Below are positions 21,506-30,259 of a stretch of DNA of 31,297 nucleotides, in pieces. The DNA is from JBMNRY01 sp050944915 (lineage in GTDB: Bacteria > Bacillota > Limnochordia > JAAZLZ01). Every line of letters starts with the position of its first letter. Within the stretch, counting starts at the first letter, position 1. Under the pieces are notes generated by a model that did no database searches, was not told the DNA's origin, and was given only the letters and a program-made list of their open reading frames with translations. A program made the translations under genes and the position numbers. The stretch is taken from the NCBI GenBank assembly GCA_050944915.1, contig JBMNRY010000012.1, positions 1 to 31,297 on the forward strand, in the 5' to 3' direction.

Positions 21506-23176
21506 ATGGCTAAGAAAAACAACGATAAGGTCTCGGTGATCCCCCTCGGAGGGGTCGGCGAGATCGGGAAGAATATGACTGTCGTCGAATGCAATGGGGA
21601 AATTGTCGTCGTCGACTGTGGTGTGATGTTCCCCGATGAAGATATGTTAGGGATCGATTTGGTGATCCCCGATTTTACTTACTTGCTGGAGAATAGGGAC
21701 CGGGTGCGGGGGATCCTCCTCACCCACGGTCACGAAGACCATATCGGCGCGCTCCCCTATGTACTGCGGGAGTTAAATGTCCCTGTATACGGCACCAGAT
21801 TGACTTTAGCCTTGGTGGAAGAAAAGCTGCGGGGCCATGGTCTTGAACGTTCCGCCCGTTTGCATCAGATCAAGGCGGGACAAACCATCAATCTGGGGCC
21901 TTTCACCGTCGATTTCGTCCATGTCAATCATAGTATCGCCGATGTGGTGGCCCTAGCCATCCATACCCCCCAGGGGGTCATCCTCTTTGCCAGCGATTTT
22001 AAGTTCGACCAAACGCCCATCGATGGGCGACCGACGGATTTCCACAAGCTCACTGAGTTGGGTAACAAAGGCGTTGTCCTGTTATTATCGGACAGCACCA
22101 ATGCCGAGAACCCCGGCTATACCCTATCGGAGAAGGTGGTAGGCGAGACCTTTAAGGATGTCTTCCGTCAGGCAAAAGGTCGGATTTTAGTAGCCACCTT
22201 TGCTTCCAATATCCATCGGATCCAGCAGATCGTCGATGCTGCCTATGAGCATGGGCGCAAGGTGGCCGTCATCGGCCGCAGTATGGTCAATGTGGTCGGC
22301 ATCGCTTCGGAATTGGGCTATTTGCAGATCCCTCCGGGGGTGCTAATTGAAATAGAAGAGATCGACCAGGTGCCCCTGCAGGAGCTGGTGATCATCACCA
22401 CCGGTAGCCAAGGGGAGCCCATGTCGGCTTTAACTAGGATGGCCATGTCCGATCACCGGCGCATCGAAATCGTCCCCGGCGATACGGTGATCCTGTCTTC
22501 ATCGCCTATCCCTGGCAATGAAAAGTTGGTGGGCAGGACCATCAACCATCTCTTTAAGCAGGGCGCGGAAGTGATCTACCATTCTGTTTCCGGTGTCCAC
22601 GTTTCCGGCCATGCCAGCCAGGAAGAATTGAAGTTGATGATCAATCTCTGCCGACCTAAGTATTTCCTACCTGTCCACGGGGAATACCGGATGCTGGTTA
22701 AGCATGCCCGTTTGGCGGAAGAGGTGGGCGTTCCCCGTAAGAATATTTTCATCTGCGATCCCGGGGATACCATCGAGATCAGCAAAGGCAAGGCTTATAA
22801 GGGTAATAAGGTGCCTTCGGGGCAGATCCTAGTGGACGGATTAGGTGTCGGCGATGTTGGCAACATCGTCCTGCGGGATCGGCGCTTGCTGGCCAAGGAC
22901 GGCATTTTAATCGTGGTGCTGACCATCGATAAGGTGACGGGCAAGATCGTTGCCGGCCCCGATATCGTCAGCCGCGGCTTTGTTTATATGCGGGAGTCGG
23001 AAAAACTCATCGAGGAAGCCCGGGAACGGGTCAAACAGGCCCTCTCGGCCGAAGAATTAGTCAATGTCACCGAATGGGGTGTCCTCAAAGATCGGACCAG
23101 GGAGACCCTCAACTACTTCCTTTATGAGCGGACCAAAAGGCGTCCCATGATTTTACCAATTATCATGGAGGTCTAA
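21506..23176 (+). CDS. rnj: Ribonuclease J
   Basis: A 556-residue metallo-beta-lactamase/beta-CASP ribonuclease with 5' exonuclease and endonuclease activity in mRNA decay and rRNA maturation. The metal motif is HGHEDH (74-79), preceded by VIPLGGVGEIGKN. The beta-CASP region carries LLSDSTNAENPG and VATFASNIHRIQQI, followed by ITTGSQGEPMSALTRMA, SGHASQEELKLMI and LPVHGEYRML. The C-terminal domain ends KRRPMILPIIMEV. ATG 21506 matches the family; SD AAGGAGGTG (21485-21493) is rather far, so GTG 21491 or TTG 21494 cannot be excluded. It occupies the ymfA/rnjB position of B. subtilis. Confidence 0.97.
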   Translation: MAKKNNDKVSVIPLGGVGEIGKNMTVVECNGEIVVVDCGVMFPDEDMLGIDLVIPDFTYLLENRDRVRGILLTHGHEDHIGALPYVLRELNVPVYGTRLTLALVEEKLRGHGLERSARLHQIKAGQTINLGPFTVDFVHVNHSIADVVALAIHTPQGVILFASDFKFDQTPIDGRPTDFHKLTELGNKGVVLLLSDSTNAENPGYTLSEKVVGETFKDVFRQAKGRILVATFASNIHRIQQIVDAAYEHGRKVAVIGRSMVNVVGIASELGYLQIPPGVLIEIEEIDQVPLQELVIITTGSQGEPMSALTRMAMSDHRRIEIVPGDTVILSSSPIPGNEKLVGRTINHLFKQGAEVIYHSVSGVHVSGHASQEELKLMINLCRPKYFLPVHGEYRMLVKHARLAEEVGVPRKNIFICDPGDTIEISKGKAYKGNKVPSGQILVDGLGVGDVGNIVLRDRRLLAKDGILIVVLTIDKVTGKIVAGPDIVSRGFVYMRESEKLIEEARERVKQALSAEELVNVTEWGVLKDRTRETLNYFLYERTKRRPMILPIIMEV

Positions 23177-23200
23177 TATTTATCCCCCATCGGCAACATA

Positions 23201-23231
23201 CTAACATTATCGGGCCAACCGATAATGTTAG
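23201..23231 (+). repeat. Perfect 13-bp hairpin between rnj and tepA
   Basis: CTAACATTATCGG (23201-23213) and CCGATAATGTTAG (23219-23231) flank a 5-base loop. There is no T-run after it, and the tepA SD site follows at once. It may be an RNA-processing or stability element, or an operator, rather than a terminator. Confidence 0.65.
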
Positions 23232-23252
23232 GCCGAAAGGGTGAAGCCCATC

Positions 23253-24008
23253 GTGGATAAAGATGTGCGATTTGCCGGTGGAGGAGCTCCCTCCGTGGAG
23301 ACTCCCCCAGGGCCGGAAGCCGAAACTGCCCAGAGTGAAGTCATGGAGGCAGTGAAACAATTGGGGCAGATGGCCCCACCACAACCCTTTGAGTCCAATA
23401 TCCATTTTCTATCTATTGTGGGGCAGATCGAAGGCCATGTGATCTTACCGCCGAAGAATAAGACGACTAAATACGAACATATCATCCCCCAGCTAGTCGC
23501 CATCGAGCAGAATCCGAAAATCGAAGGTGTATTAATCGTCCTCAATACTGTGGGGGGTGATATCGAGGCCGGATTGGCCATCGCGGAAATGATCAATACT
23601 ATGTCCAAACCGACGGTCTCCTTAATCTTAGGTGGCGGTCATTCCATCGGTATCCCCATCGCGGTGGCTGCCGATTACTCCATGATCAGCCCCACGGCTA
23701 CAGTGACCATCCACCCTATTCGTTTGACGGGGATGGTCATCAGCGTGCCCCAGACCTATGAGTATCTGGACAAGATGCAGGATCGGATTATCCGGTTCAT
23801 CATCGCCAATTCCCGCATCGGCGAGGAAAAACTAAGGGAATATACCTTCCGCACCGGCGAGTTGGTCCGGGATGTGGGTACCGTCCTCATCGGCAAGGAA
23901 GCGGCCGATGCGGGGTTAGTCGATGCTGTAGGCGGTTTGTCCGAGGCCTTGGCCAAATTGAACGAATTGATTGCCTTGGGCAAAAAGAAGGTCTTAGGGG
24001 GAGCGTAG
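23253..24008 (+). CDS. tepA: TepA-like ClpP/SppA-family serine protease
   Basis: A ClpP-fold protease. After a Gly/Pro-rich N-terminus (about 8-45) come SIVGQIEGHVILPP, EGVLIVLNTVGGDIEAGLAIAEMI, the nucleophile region LGGGHSIGIPIAVAADYS with the probable catalytic Ser, and TATVTIHPIRLTGMV. B. subtilis TepA (translocation-enhancing protein) also follows RNase J and precedes ylzJ, and that order is kept. GTG 23253 is preferred as AAAGGGTG (23236-23243) is then about 9 bases away; GTG 23241 is directly against that SD. Both SD and start lie just after the 13-bp hairpin. Confidence 0.92.
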   Translation: MDKDVRFAGGGAPSVETPPGPEAETAQSEVMEAVKQLGQMAPPQPFESNIHFLSIVGQIEGHVILPPKNKTTKYEHIIPQLVAIEQNPKIEGVLIVLNTVGGDIEAGLAIAEMINTMSKPTVSLILGGGHSIGIPIAVAADYSMISPTATVTIHPIRLTGMVISVPQTYEYLDKMQDRIIRFIIANSRIGEEKLREYTFRTGELVRDVGTVLIGKEAADAGLVDAVGGLSEALAKLNELIALGKKKVLGGA

Positions 24009-24215
24009 ATGTTACACACCATCGTTCCCGTAGAGGATGTCATGGAAGGTTGGGAAGAATTTAACCCCCAGTATGTGGAGATTAGCCAAGGGGGGCTGAC
24101 CATGTTGGTTGAGCCCGTCAGTTTTGGCCAAGGCCGTCTGGTGCGGATTTTCAGCACCGATCCGGCCGCCTATCTCGATCCTGCCCATCAGCCCGGTTCC
24201 ATCATCAACTGGTAA
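24009..24215 (+). CDS. ylzJ: YlzJ-like protein
   Basis: A 68-residue protein starting MLHTIVPVEDVMEGW and containing GGLTMLVEP and AYLDPAHQPGSII, all typical of the YlzJ family. The role is unknown; it regularly follows tepA in spore formers. Its ATG abuts the tepA stop without a gap, so translation is probably coupled. Confidence 0.88.
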   Translation: MLHTIVPVEDVMEGWEEFNPQYVEISQGGLTMLVEPVSFGQGRLVRIFSTDPAAYLDPAHQPGSIINW

Positions 24216-24263
24216 TAGGCCGACCCTATCCCTTCATAGATTAGTCAGGAAGGAGATGGGGTC

Positions 24264-25190
24264 ATGGCTATTTTTTTCTTTCTCACCGGATTAGCGATCC
24301 TCATCCTGGGTATTCGGACCATCAGTCGGGGCTTATCCCGGGCTTCTGGCCCCCGACTGCGCCGTTTAATCCGTCTGGGGACGAAAACACCATTCCTGGG
24401 CATGATCAGCGGTACCCTGGCCGCGGCCCTCAGCCAAAGCAGTAGTCTGATCACCGTCTTGTTGGTCAGTCTGGTTAACGCTGGACTCTTATCTTACCGT
24501 CAGGCCTTCGGTGCCATGTTGGGGGCCAATATCGGTACTACCTTCACCATCCAGTTGATCGCCTTTTCCCCCGAGGAGTTGGGCCCTCCTTTATTTCTCC
24601 TTGGTTTGATCCTCAGCGGCTGTTTCCCCCGGGGTTATTTCCACTATCTAGGGACCATCATGCTGGGCTGTGGCAGTATTTTCATCGGTTTTAATACTAT
24701 GAGTCTTGCCTTTTGGGCCTGGCGGGATCACCCCGATATCCTCCGTTGGTTGACCTATATGGGACAAAACCAGTATTACGGGATCCTGGGCGGAGCGTTA
24801 ATTACAGGGATTTTGCAAAGCAGTAGCCTGGTTTTAAGTATGGTGGCTGCCATGACCCGCCTGGGCCTCCTCGATTTAACTACGGCCATCGCCCTTTGTC
24901 TGGGAGCCAATGTGGGCACCTGTGTCACCAGCCTTCTGGCATCCCTGGGGACGGGGTTGGCCGCCCGCAGGACCGCCTTTGCCCATTTGTTGTTTAATGT
25001 GTGGGGGGTTCTTCTTCTCTTGCCAATTTTAGGATGGTTCACCGGCTTTGTGGCCCGCACCGCGGTGGACCCCGCCCGGCAGGTGGCCAATGCCCATACT
25101 TTGTTTAATGTGGCTACCGCCTTGTTAGCTCTACCTTTGACCCATTGGTTTGTCCGCTTGGTGGAAGTGTTCATCCCCGACAAAAAGTAA
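24264..25190 (+). CDS. Na/Pi cotransporter family membrane protein
   Basis: A 308-residue inner-membrane protein with two inverted repeats, each carrying the phosphate-transporter QSSS motif (ALSQSSSLIT about 53-62; ILQSSSLVLS about 184-193) and a GAN motif (LGANIGTTFT about 87-96; LGANVGTCVT about 213-222). There is no cytoplasmic PhoU-like tail. The family includes NptA and B. subtilis YqeW-type proteins; phosphate or other anions may be the substrate. SD AGGAAGGAG precedes ATG 24264. UppP follows after 60 bases; a shared phosphate theme (UppP releases Pi outside) is suggestive only. Confidence 0.9.
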   Translation: MAIFFFLTGLAILILGIRTISRGLSRASGPRLRRLIRLGTKTPFLGMISGTLAAALSQSSSLITVLLVSLVNAGLLSYRQAFGAMLGANIGTTFTIQLIAFSPEELGPPLFLLGLILSGCFPRGYFHYLGTIMLGCGSIFIGFNTMSLAFWAWRDHPDILRWLTYMGQNQYYGILGGALITGILQSSSLVLSMVAAMTRLGLLDLTTAIALCLGANVGTCVTSLLASLGTGLAARRTAFAHLLFNVWGVLLLLPILGWFTGFVARTAVDPARQVANAHTLFNVATALLALPLTHWFVRLVEVFIPDKK

Positions 25191-25250
25191 GGGTTTAGAG
25201 GGTTTTTTGTCCGTTGGAGAGAATCCTAATTTGTGAAAGGAGGGGCTTCG

Positions 25251-26060
25251 ATGACGGTTTTCCAGGGGATCTTCTTAGGTGTCATCCAAGGCTTAACGGA
25301 GTTCTTGCCCATTAGTTCCAGCGGCCATTTGGTCCTCTTCCAGGAACTTTTGGGGATTCAAATGCCGGGGGTCACCTTTGAAGTCTGCGCCCACTTCGGC
25401 ACTTTATTGGCTATTTTCGTCGCCTTCCGGCGGGAGCTGGGAGAGATCATCGCTAAGACCCTCGCCTACCTGCGGGGTACCCGACGCCATATCCGGGATA
25501 TTCAACTGCCCCTTCTTTTAGTTTTCGGCTCCTTACCGGCGGCCATCGTCGGTATCGCTGGACGGGACTGGCTCACCGGTCTCTACCAGGGTAGCCAAGT
25601 GGTAGGCTGGGCTTTAGTAATCACCGGGACGATCTTGTGGTTCTCCGATAGACTAGCCCGTTACCAAGGGAAATTGGCCGATCAGATCAGCGTTGGTGAT
25701 GCTCTTTTCATCGGTTTAGGCCAGGCTTTAGCCCTGCTGCCCGGCATCAGTCGTTCGGGCTCGACCATCGCCTTCGGTCTTATGAAGGGCTTAGAACGGG
25801 AAACGGCGGCCCGTTTTTCTTTCCTCTTGGCCATCCCCGCCATCGGGGGTGCCACCCTTTTGGAGCTGGGAGAACTAGGAGCTTTAGGTCAACAGATCGG
25901 TTTAGCTCCCCTGGTGGCCGGGACCATCGCCGCGGCCCTTGCCGGCTATTTAGCCATCGGACTCTTGTTGCATCTCATTCGCCGGGGCCCCTTAATTCTC
26001 TTTTCTTATTACACTTGGACTGTAGGCGCTTTGTTGATTATCTGGTCCATTTGGAAGTAG
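25251..26060 (+). CDS. uppP: Undecaprenyl-diphosphatase UppP/BacA
   Basis: Recycles undecaprenyl diphosphate to the monophosphate carrier used for peptidoglycan and other envelope polymers; loss or excess alters bacitracin sensitivity. The two signature motifs are EFLPISSSGH (17-26, with Glu17 and the Ser cluster) and PGISRSGS (164-171, with the Arg). Eight or so membrane helices. ATG 25251 is supported by AAAGGAGGGG; GTG 25233 overlaps that SD site. Ten bases separate it from the HlyD-like gene, so they are likely cotranscribed. Confidence 0.97.
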   Translation: MTVFQGIFLGVIQGLTEFLPISSSGHLVLFQELLGIQMPGVTFEVCAHFGTLLAIFVAFRRELGEIIAKTLAYLRGTRRHIRDIQLPLLLVFGSLPAAIVGIAGRDWLTGLYQGSQVVGWALVITGTILWFSDRLARYQGKLADQISVGDALFIGLGQALALLPGISRSGSTIAFGLMKGLERETAARFSFLLAIPAIGGATLLELGELGALGQQIGLAPLVAGTIAAALAGYLAIGLLLHLIRRGPLILFSYYTWTVGALLIIWSIWK

Positions 26061-26069
26061 AGGTACATT

Positions 26070-27191
26070 ATGGGTAAGGTTATTCCATTACATAGACGTC
26101 GAGTCAACGGCAAATTAGTCTTGGGTTTTTTTCTGTTGCTCGTGATTTTGTTGTTTATCTTTGGTCGCTGGCAACTGGTTCGCCACGGCGGGCTGTTCAT
26201 CAAGACGACCATCAGCCGCCATGGGGTCATGGAGTTAGGTTTCCAGGTCGAAGCCCTGGCCGTTCGTCGGGAGCAAACCTTTTATGCGCCTATACCGGGC
26301 CGGATTAGCCTCTTAGTACCTGCGGGTCAGCGGGTTCAGGGAGGTTCCGTCATCGTCGAAATTTGGGACGAAGGGCAGCTCCAAGGGGCCAGTGCCCGCC
26401 TCGAAGAAAGCCGGGCCCAATGGCGGGATGGAGAACTGGCGGCTTTGGAGCATATTTATCAGTTGGACAAGGAGATCAAGGCCTTAGAGGCCCAGGGAAA
26501 GGGATCCCAGAAGCTTGAGGATTTAAAGGCCTGTAGGGAGGCCCTCCTTTCCCAAACGGAAAGGGAAATCAGCGCCTGGGAAAGCTCCGTTGGTCATATC
26601 ACCATCCCCACCGCCGGTGTGATCCACTACGAACTGGATGGTTTGGAAGGGGTTTTGACACCGGAGGGGGTCCTTAGTTATTCCAAGGAGGAATTGGTCA
26701 AGCTTACTCCCCAACGGATCAAAAGGACCGATGGTCAAGAGGTAGCCGCCGGTGATCCCCTTTTTCGCCTCCTCCCCGATCACCAGTTGTATTTATTAAC
26801 CTTTATTCCCCCTGTGGATGAGCCCGTGCGGCGGGGTCAAAGGGTAGAGGTCCATATCCCCGGGTTCCCCGAACTTGCTGCTCGGGTGGAAGGACTCGGG
26901 CAACCGGGGGAGGAACAAGCCTTGTTATTAGCCCTCGATCGGTATTTGCCTGCCTTCGATACCCTGAGGCAGTTGCCGGTGAAGATCATCATCCAACGCC
27001 ATCGGGGCACTATTCTGCCTGCTAGTGCCGTGCGGGAATCCCGGGGTCGAATAGGCGTTTACATTCAGACCCCCGAGGGTCCCTTGTTCCAACCGGTTAA
27101 AGTCCTTGGTCGGCAGGGGGAAGAGGTTTGTGTCGGTGGCGTCCCCGAAGGGGTGCCGGTTATCGTCCGCGGGCTCTGGTTACAAGTATAG
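26070..27191 (+). CDS. HlyD-like membrane-fusion/adaptor protein
   Basis: A 373-residue protein with one N-terminal membrane segment (about 16-36), then a barrel-sandwich half (YAPIPGRISLLVPAGQRVQGGSVIVEI, about 70-96), a coiled-coil hairpin (about 100-170), the second lipoyl half (TAGVIHYELDGLEG), and a C-terminal beta-barrel domain. Such adaptors link inner-membrane pumps to the outside. No transporter or outer-membrane channel is adjacent. HlyD-like proteins before yggS-sepF occur in other Clostridia-related genomes, so an envelope or division role is possible. No function is established. Confidence 0.82.
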   Translation: MGKVIPLHRRRVNGKLVLGFFLLLVILLFIFGRWQLVRHGGLFIKTTISRHGVMELGFQVEALAVRREQTFYAPIPGRISLLVPAGQRVQGGSVIVEIWDEGQLQGASARLEESRAQWRDGELAALEHIYQLDKEIKALEAQGKGSQKLEDLKACREALLSQTEREISAWESSVGHITIPTAGVIHYELDGLEGVLTPEGVLSYSKEELVKLTPQRIKRTDGQEVAAGDPLFRLLPDHQLYLLTFIPPVDEPVRRGQRVEVHIPGFPELAARVEGLGQPGEEQALLLALDRYLPAFDTLRQLPVKIIIQRHRGTILPASAVRESRGRIGVYIQTPEGPLFQPVKVLGRQGEEVCVGGVPEGVPVIVRGLWLQV

Positions 27192-27207
27192 AAGGTCGGT
27201 GAAACAG

Positions 27208-27891
27208 ATGAAAACCATCAAGGAAAACATAGCCCGGATCCGGAGGGCCATGGTCGAAGCTGCCGTTCGGGCCAACCGGGATCCGGAAGAGATCACCCTC
27301 ATCGGGGTAAGCAAAACGGTAGATGTGGAAGGGATCCAGAAGGCCATCGATGCCGGCTTGACCCATATCGGAGAAAACCGGGTCCAGGAAGCCCGGGATA
27401 AGTTTCCCCACATCGATCAGCCTGTTCAACGCCATTTAATCGGCCATCTGCAGAGGAACAAGGTCAAGTACTGTTTCGATCTCTTCGATATGATCCAATC
27501 GGTAGACAGCTACCCCTTGGCTGAGGAGATCAACAAACAGGCCTTAAGGCGGGAACAAACCATGGATATTCTAGTCCAGGTGAATATCGGCGATGAAGCA
27601 AGTAAGTTTGGACTAGAACCAGGAGATGTACCCCAGTTTGTGGAAAAGATATACGATATGGAAGGAATAAATTTTTGTGGATTAATGGCCATCCCGCCCT
27701 ATAGTCCAGAACCTGAGGATGTGCGACCCTACTTTCGCGAGATGTACAGGTTATGGGCCGATTTGCGGGAGCGCTACCCCGGCTGTACCCAGCTATCCAT
27801 GGGCATGAGTGGCGATTACCCTGTGGCTATCGAAGAGGGGGCAACCAAGGTGCGGGTCGGCCAAGCTATCTTTGGAGCCAGGGATTATTAG
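27208..27891 (+). CDS. yggS: YggS/YlmE-family pyridoxal phosphate-binding protein
   Basis: A PLP homeostasis protein with a single TIM-barrel like the N-domain of alanine racemase. PLP-binding Lys36 sits in LIGVSKTV. GENRVQEARDKF, HLIGHLQRNK, IQSVDS, VNIGDEASKFG, GLMAIPP and LSMGMSGDY are the full set of family motifs. ATG 27208 gives the family start (MKTIKENIARI). It is the first gene of the ylm-type division cluster (yggS-sepF-proC-yggT-ylmH-divIVA). Confidence 0.96.
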   Translation: MKTIKENIARIRRAMVEAAVRANRDPEEITLIGVSKTVDVEGIQKAIDAGLTHIGENRVQEARDKFPHIDQPVQRHLIGHLQRNKVKYCFDLFDMIQSVDSYPLAEEINKQALRREQTMDILVQVNIGDEASKFGLEPGDVPQFVEKIYDMEGINFCGLMAIPPYSPEPEDVRPYFREMYRLWADLRERYPGCTQLSMGMSGDYPVAIEEGATKVRVGQAIFGARDY

Positions 27892-27904
27892 GGAGGCGAA
27901 GCTC

Positions 27905-28348
27905 ATGGGCCGCGGACTAATCGATAAGATCTTGAGATTTATGGGTGTACAAGCAGAACCGGAGGAAGCTCCGGCGGAAGAAAGCCCGCCTGAACAGAAG
28001 CAGGAGACACCCCGGTGGCCAAAAAAGCGGACACCGGCGCCGGTAGTTAGTTTCCCGGGCCAAAAAAGTCAGATGCGTGTGGTCGTCCTCGAACCACTAT
28101 CCTATGATGAAGCCCAGGTCATCGCTGATCATCTGAAAGCTAGACGGCCGGTGGTCCTGAGGGTCTTCGATTTGGATCGGGATTTGGCCAAGCGGATCGT
28201 CGATTTTGCCAGCGGGACCATTTATGCCCTCGATGGCTCCATCCATCGCTTAGGGGAGGGGATCTATTTCTTCGCTCCTCCCAATGTGCTCATCGAGGCC
28301 GATGATGATTTCAACAGCGATGAGTTTTTCAAGAAACTGATTGATTAG
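27905..28348 (+). CDS. sepF: Cell division protein SepF
   Basis: SepF anchors FtsZ to the membrane and supports septum assembly. The 147-residue protein has the amphipathic N-terminal helix (MGRGLIDKILRFMG, 1-14), a flexible Glu/Pro-rich linker (about 17-58), and the SepF core (about 59-135; VVVLEPLSYDEAQVIADHLK, VVLRVFDLD, RIVDFASGTIYALDGSIHRLG, IYFFAPPNVLIE). ATG 27905 is preferred, 8 bases after GGGAGG. Upstream in-frame starts overlap yggS and would destroy the amphipathic N-terminus. Confidence 0.96.
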   Translation: MGRGLIDKILRFMGVQAEPEEAPAEESPPEQKQETPRWPKKRTPAPVVSFPGQKSQMRVVVLEPLSYDEAQVIADHLKARRPVVLRVFDLDRDLAKRIVDFASGTIYALDGSIHRLGEGIYFFAPPNVLIEADDDFNSDEFFKKLID

Positions 28349-28359
28349 GGTGGGTGGCT

Positions 28360-29163
28360 ATGGCGGTTAAATTGGCAGTCATCGGTGGGGGAGCCATGGG
28401 CAGTGCCCTCATCGAAGGTGTCCTTAAGGCAGGACTTTATGAACCAAGGGAGATCATCGTCACCGATTTGAATGGTGCGCTAGCCCAAGGCCTGGGGGAT
28501 CGATTAGGTATTTCCGTAGCCGAGGACAACCAAGGGGCGGTGGTTGGGGCCGAGACCATCTTGTTGGCCGTCAAACCCCAAGGGATCCCTAAGGTCCTCG
28601 GGGAGATCCGAGGGAAGGTAAAGCCCCAACAGCTGATCATTTCCATCGCCGCCGGAGTGCAGATTAAGACCATGGAAGCACTACTTCCCCATAACCCCAT
28701 CATCAGGGTGATGCCTAACACTCCGTGTCTTATCGGCCAAGGGGCCTGTGGGTTGAGTCCTGGTAGTCAGGTGGGGGAGGGGGAATTGGAGGTCGCGGTG
28801 GCCATCTTTTCCGCCGTCGGTCAGACGGTGGTGGTGGCCGAGGAGCTCCTAGATGCCGTCACCGGGTTAAGCGGCAGTGGCCCCGCCTATGTTTTGACCA
28901 TCTTGGAAGCTTTAAGCGACGGAGGAGTAGCCGCCGGCTTGCCTCGGGAGACGGCCTGGAAGCTGGCCTTGCAGACGGTGTTAGGGACTGCCCAATTGGC
29001 CGCCCAACTGGGACGCCATCCTGCCCAGCTGCGGGAGATGGTCACTTCCCCCGGTGGGACGACTATTACCGGACTGCGGGTTTTGGAAAGGGAGGCGGTG
29101 CGCAGCGCCTTCATCGAGGCGGTAGTGGCCGCGACGGAAAAGTCCCGGGCTTTAGGGGAGTAA
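28360..29163 (+). CDS. proC: Pyrroline-5-carboxylate reductase
   Basis: Last step of proline synthesis. The Rossmann motif is VIGGGAMGSALIEG, followed by LAVKPQ, VMPNTPCLIGQG, GLSGSGPAYV and the P5CR signature TSPGGTTITGLRVLE. The length of 267 is standard. ATG 28360 follows AGGGTGGGTGG. Its location between sepF and yggT is common in Firmicutes. Confidence 0.97.
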   Translation: MAVKLAVIGGGAMGSALIEGVLKAGLYEPREIIVTDLNGALAQGLGDRLGISVAEDNQGAVVGAETILLAVKPQGIPKVLGEIRGKVKPQQLIISIAAGVQIKTMEALLPHNPIIRVMPNTPCLIGQGACGLSPGSQVGEGELEVAVAIFSAVGQTVVVAEELLDAVTGLSGSGPAYVLTILEALSDGGVAAGLPRETAWKLALQTVLGTAQLAAQLGRHPAQLREMVTSPGGTTITGLRVLEREAVRSAFIEAVVAATEKSRALGE

Positions 29164-29175
29164 GGAGGGAGCCCA

Positions 29176-29439
29176 TTGTTGCTCATCAGTTTGGTCCGTT
29201 TAGCCTTCGATTTGTACCGGTGGATTTTGATTATCCGGATCATCTTATCCTGGGTGACCATCAGTGGTTACCATCCCATCCTCCGCTATATTTACGAATT
29301 GACCGAGCCGGTCCTGCGCCCGGTGCGGCGGTGGTTGCCGGCTTATGGCGGCATCGACTTTTCACCGATTATCGTTTTTATTCTGCTTAATCTGGTCCAG
29401 CGCATCGTATTATCGCTGCTGTTCGCTTTGGTCTTTTAG
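29176..29439 (+). CDS. yggT: YggT-family membrane protein
   Basis: An 87-residue protein with two hydrophobic segments (about 3-28 and 62-85) around the YggT motif IRIILSWVTISGYHPILRYIYELTEPVLRPVRRWLP. TTG 29176 follows AAGGAGGGA (29162-29170). The role is unknown; it belongs to the ylm division cluster (YlmG in Gram-positives). Confidence 0.93.
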   Translation: MLLISLVRLAFDLYRWILIIRIILSWVTISGYHPILRYIYELTEPVLRPVRRWLPAYGGIDFSPIIVFILLNLVQRIVLSLLFALVF

Positions 29440-29453
29440 GGGGAGGAGAAATT

Positions 29454-30239
29454 TTGTTAGATCGGGAAAGCTTGTTAGCTCCCTTTGCCGGGGAGGACCG
29501 GGAAGTGGCCGCCCGGGTTATCGATTGTGCTGAAACAGCTTATCGTAGAAATCAGCCGGAGAGCGGTGATTTCCTCGATCCTAGGCAGCAAAAGGTGGCC
29601 ACGGAGGTCCTTCGGTATCTCAACGGTTTTATCTTTCGACTTTTTGGCGGTTACAAAGGAGCGGAAAGGAAACGGCTCACCCTCATCCCCGATTATTTAG
29701 CCCCTGAGGATGTTCCTTTGCCTGTAGCCGCCTTCCAGATCGAGGGGAACTTTAAGTTCACCGAAGTTAGCCACCGGGATTACCTAGGCAGCATCATGGC
29801 TTTAGGCTTGCGCCGGGAGAAGTTCGGCGATCTTATCGTCATCGACGGGGGCTGCCAAGTGGTGGCCGCCAGCGAAATCGGTTCTGTTCTTTGCCAGCAG
29901 CTACAACAGGTAAAAGGGGTTCCCGTTCGGGTTGAACCTATCGAATTAGAGCAGTTGGCCGTAGAGCCGGAACATGTGAAATCCATCAGGGCTACCGTCG
30001 CTTCCTTGCGCCTAGATGCCGTTGCTGCCGCCGGTTTTGGCACTTCCCGGAGCAAGATGGCCCGGGAGATCAAAGCTGAACGGGTGAAGGTGAACTGGGA
30101 AACGGTGGCCAATCCGGCCCGGTCGGTGGCCCAGGGGGATATCCTTTCCATCAGGGGCCGGGGCCGGGTGGTGGTGGAAGAGATCGTGGGGACTACGAAA
30201 AAGGGACGGCAGAGTATTATTCTTCAACGATACCGCTAG
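29454..30239 (+). CDS. ylmH: YlmH-family S4-domain RNA-binding protein
   Basis: A 261-residue protein. The N-terminal part (about 50-170) has FRLFGGYKGAERKRLTLIPDY and the conserved VSHRDYLGSIMALGLRREKFGDLIV. The C-terminal S4 domain (about 180-245) reads RLDAVAAAGFGTSRSKMAREI...VKVNWETV. YlmH relatives bind RNA and have been linked to rescue of stalled ribosomes. TTG 29454 follows GGGGGAGGAG closely. It is set between yggT and divIVA as usual. Confidence 0.94.
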   Translation: MLDRESLLAPFAGEDREVAARVIDCAETAYRRNQPESGDFLDPRQQKVATEVLRYLNGFIFRLFGGYKGAERKRLTLIPDYLAPEDVPLPVAAFQIEGNFKFTEVSHRDYLGSIMALGLRREKFGDLIVIDGGCQVVAASEIGSVLCQQLQQVKGVPVRVEPIELEQLAVEPEHVKSIRATVASLRLDAVAAAGFGTSRSKMAREIKAERVKVNWETVANPARSVAQGDILSIRGRGRVVVEEIVGTTKKGRQSIILQRYR

Positions 30240-30259
30240 ATTGAGGGAGGGATAGGGGT

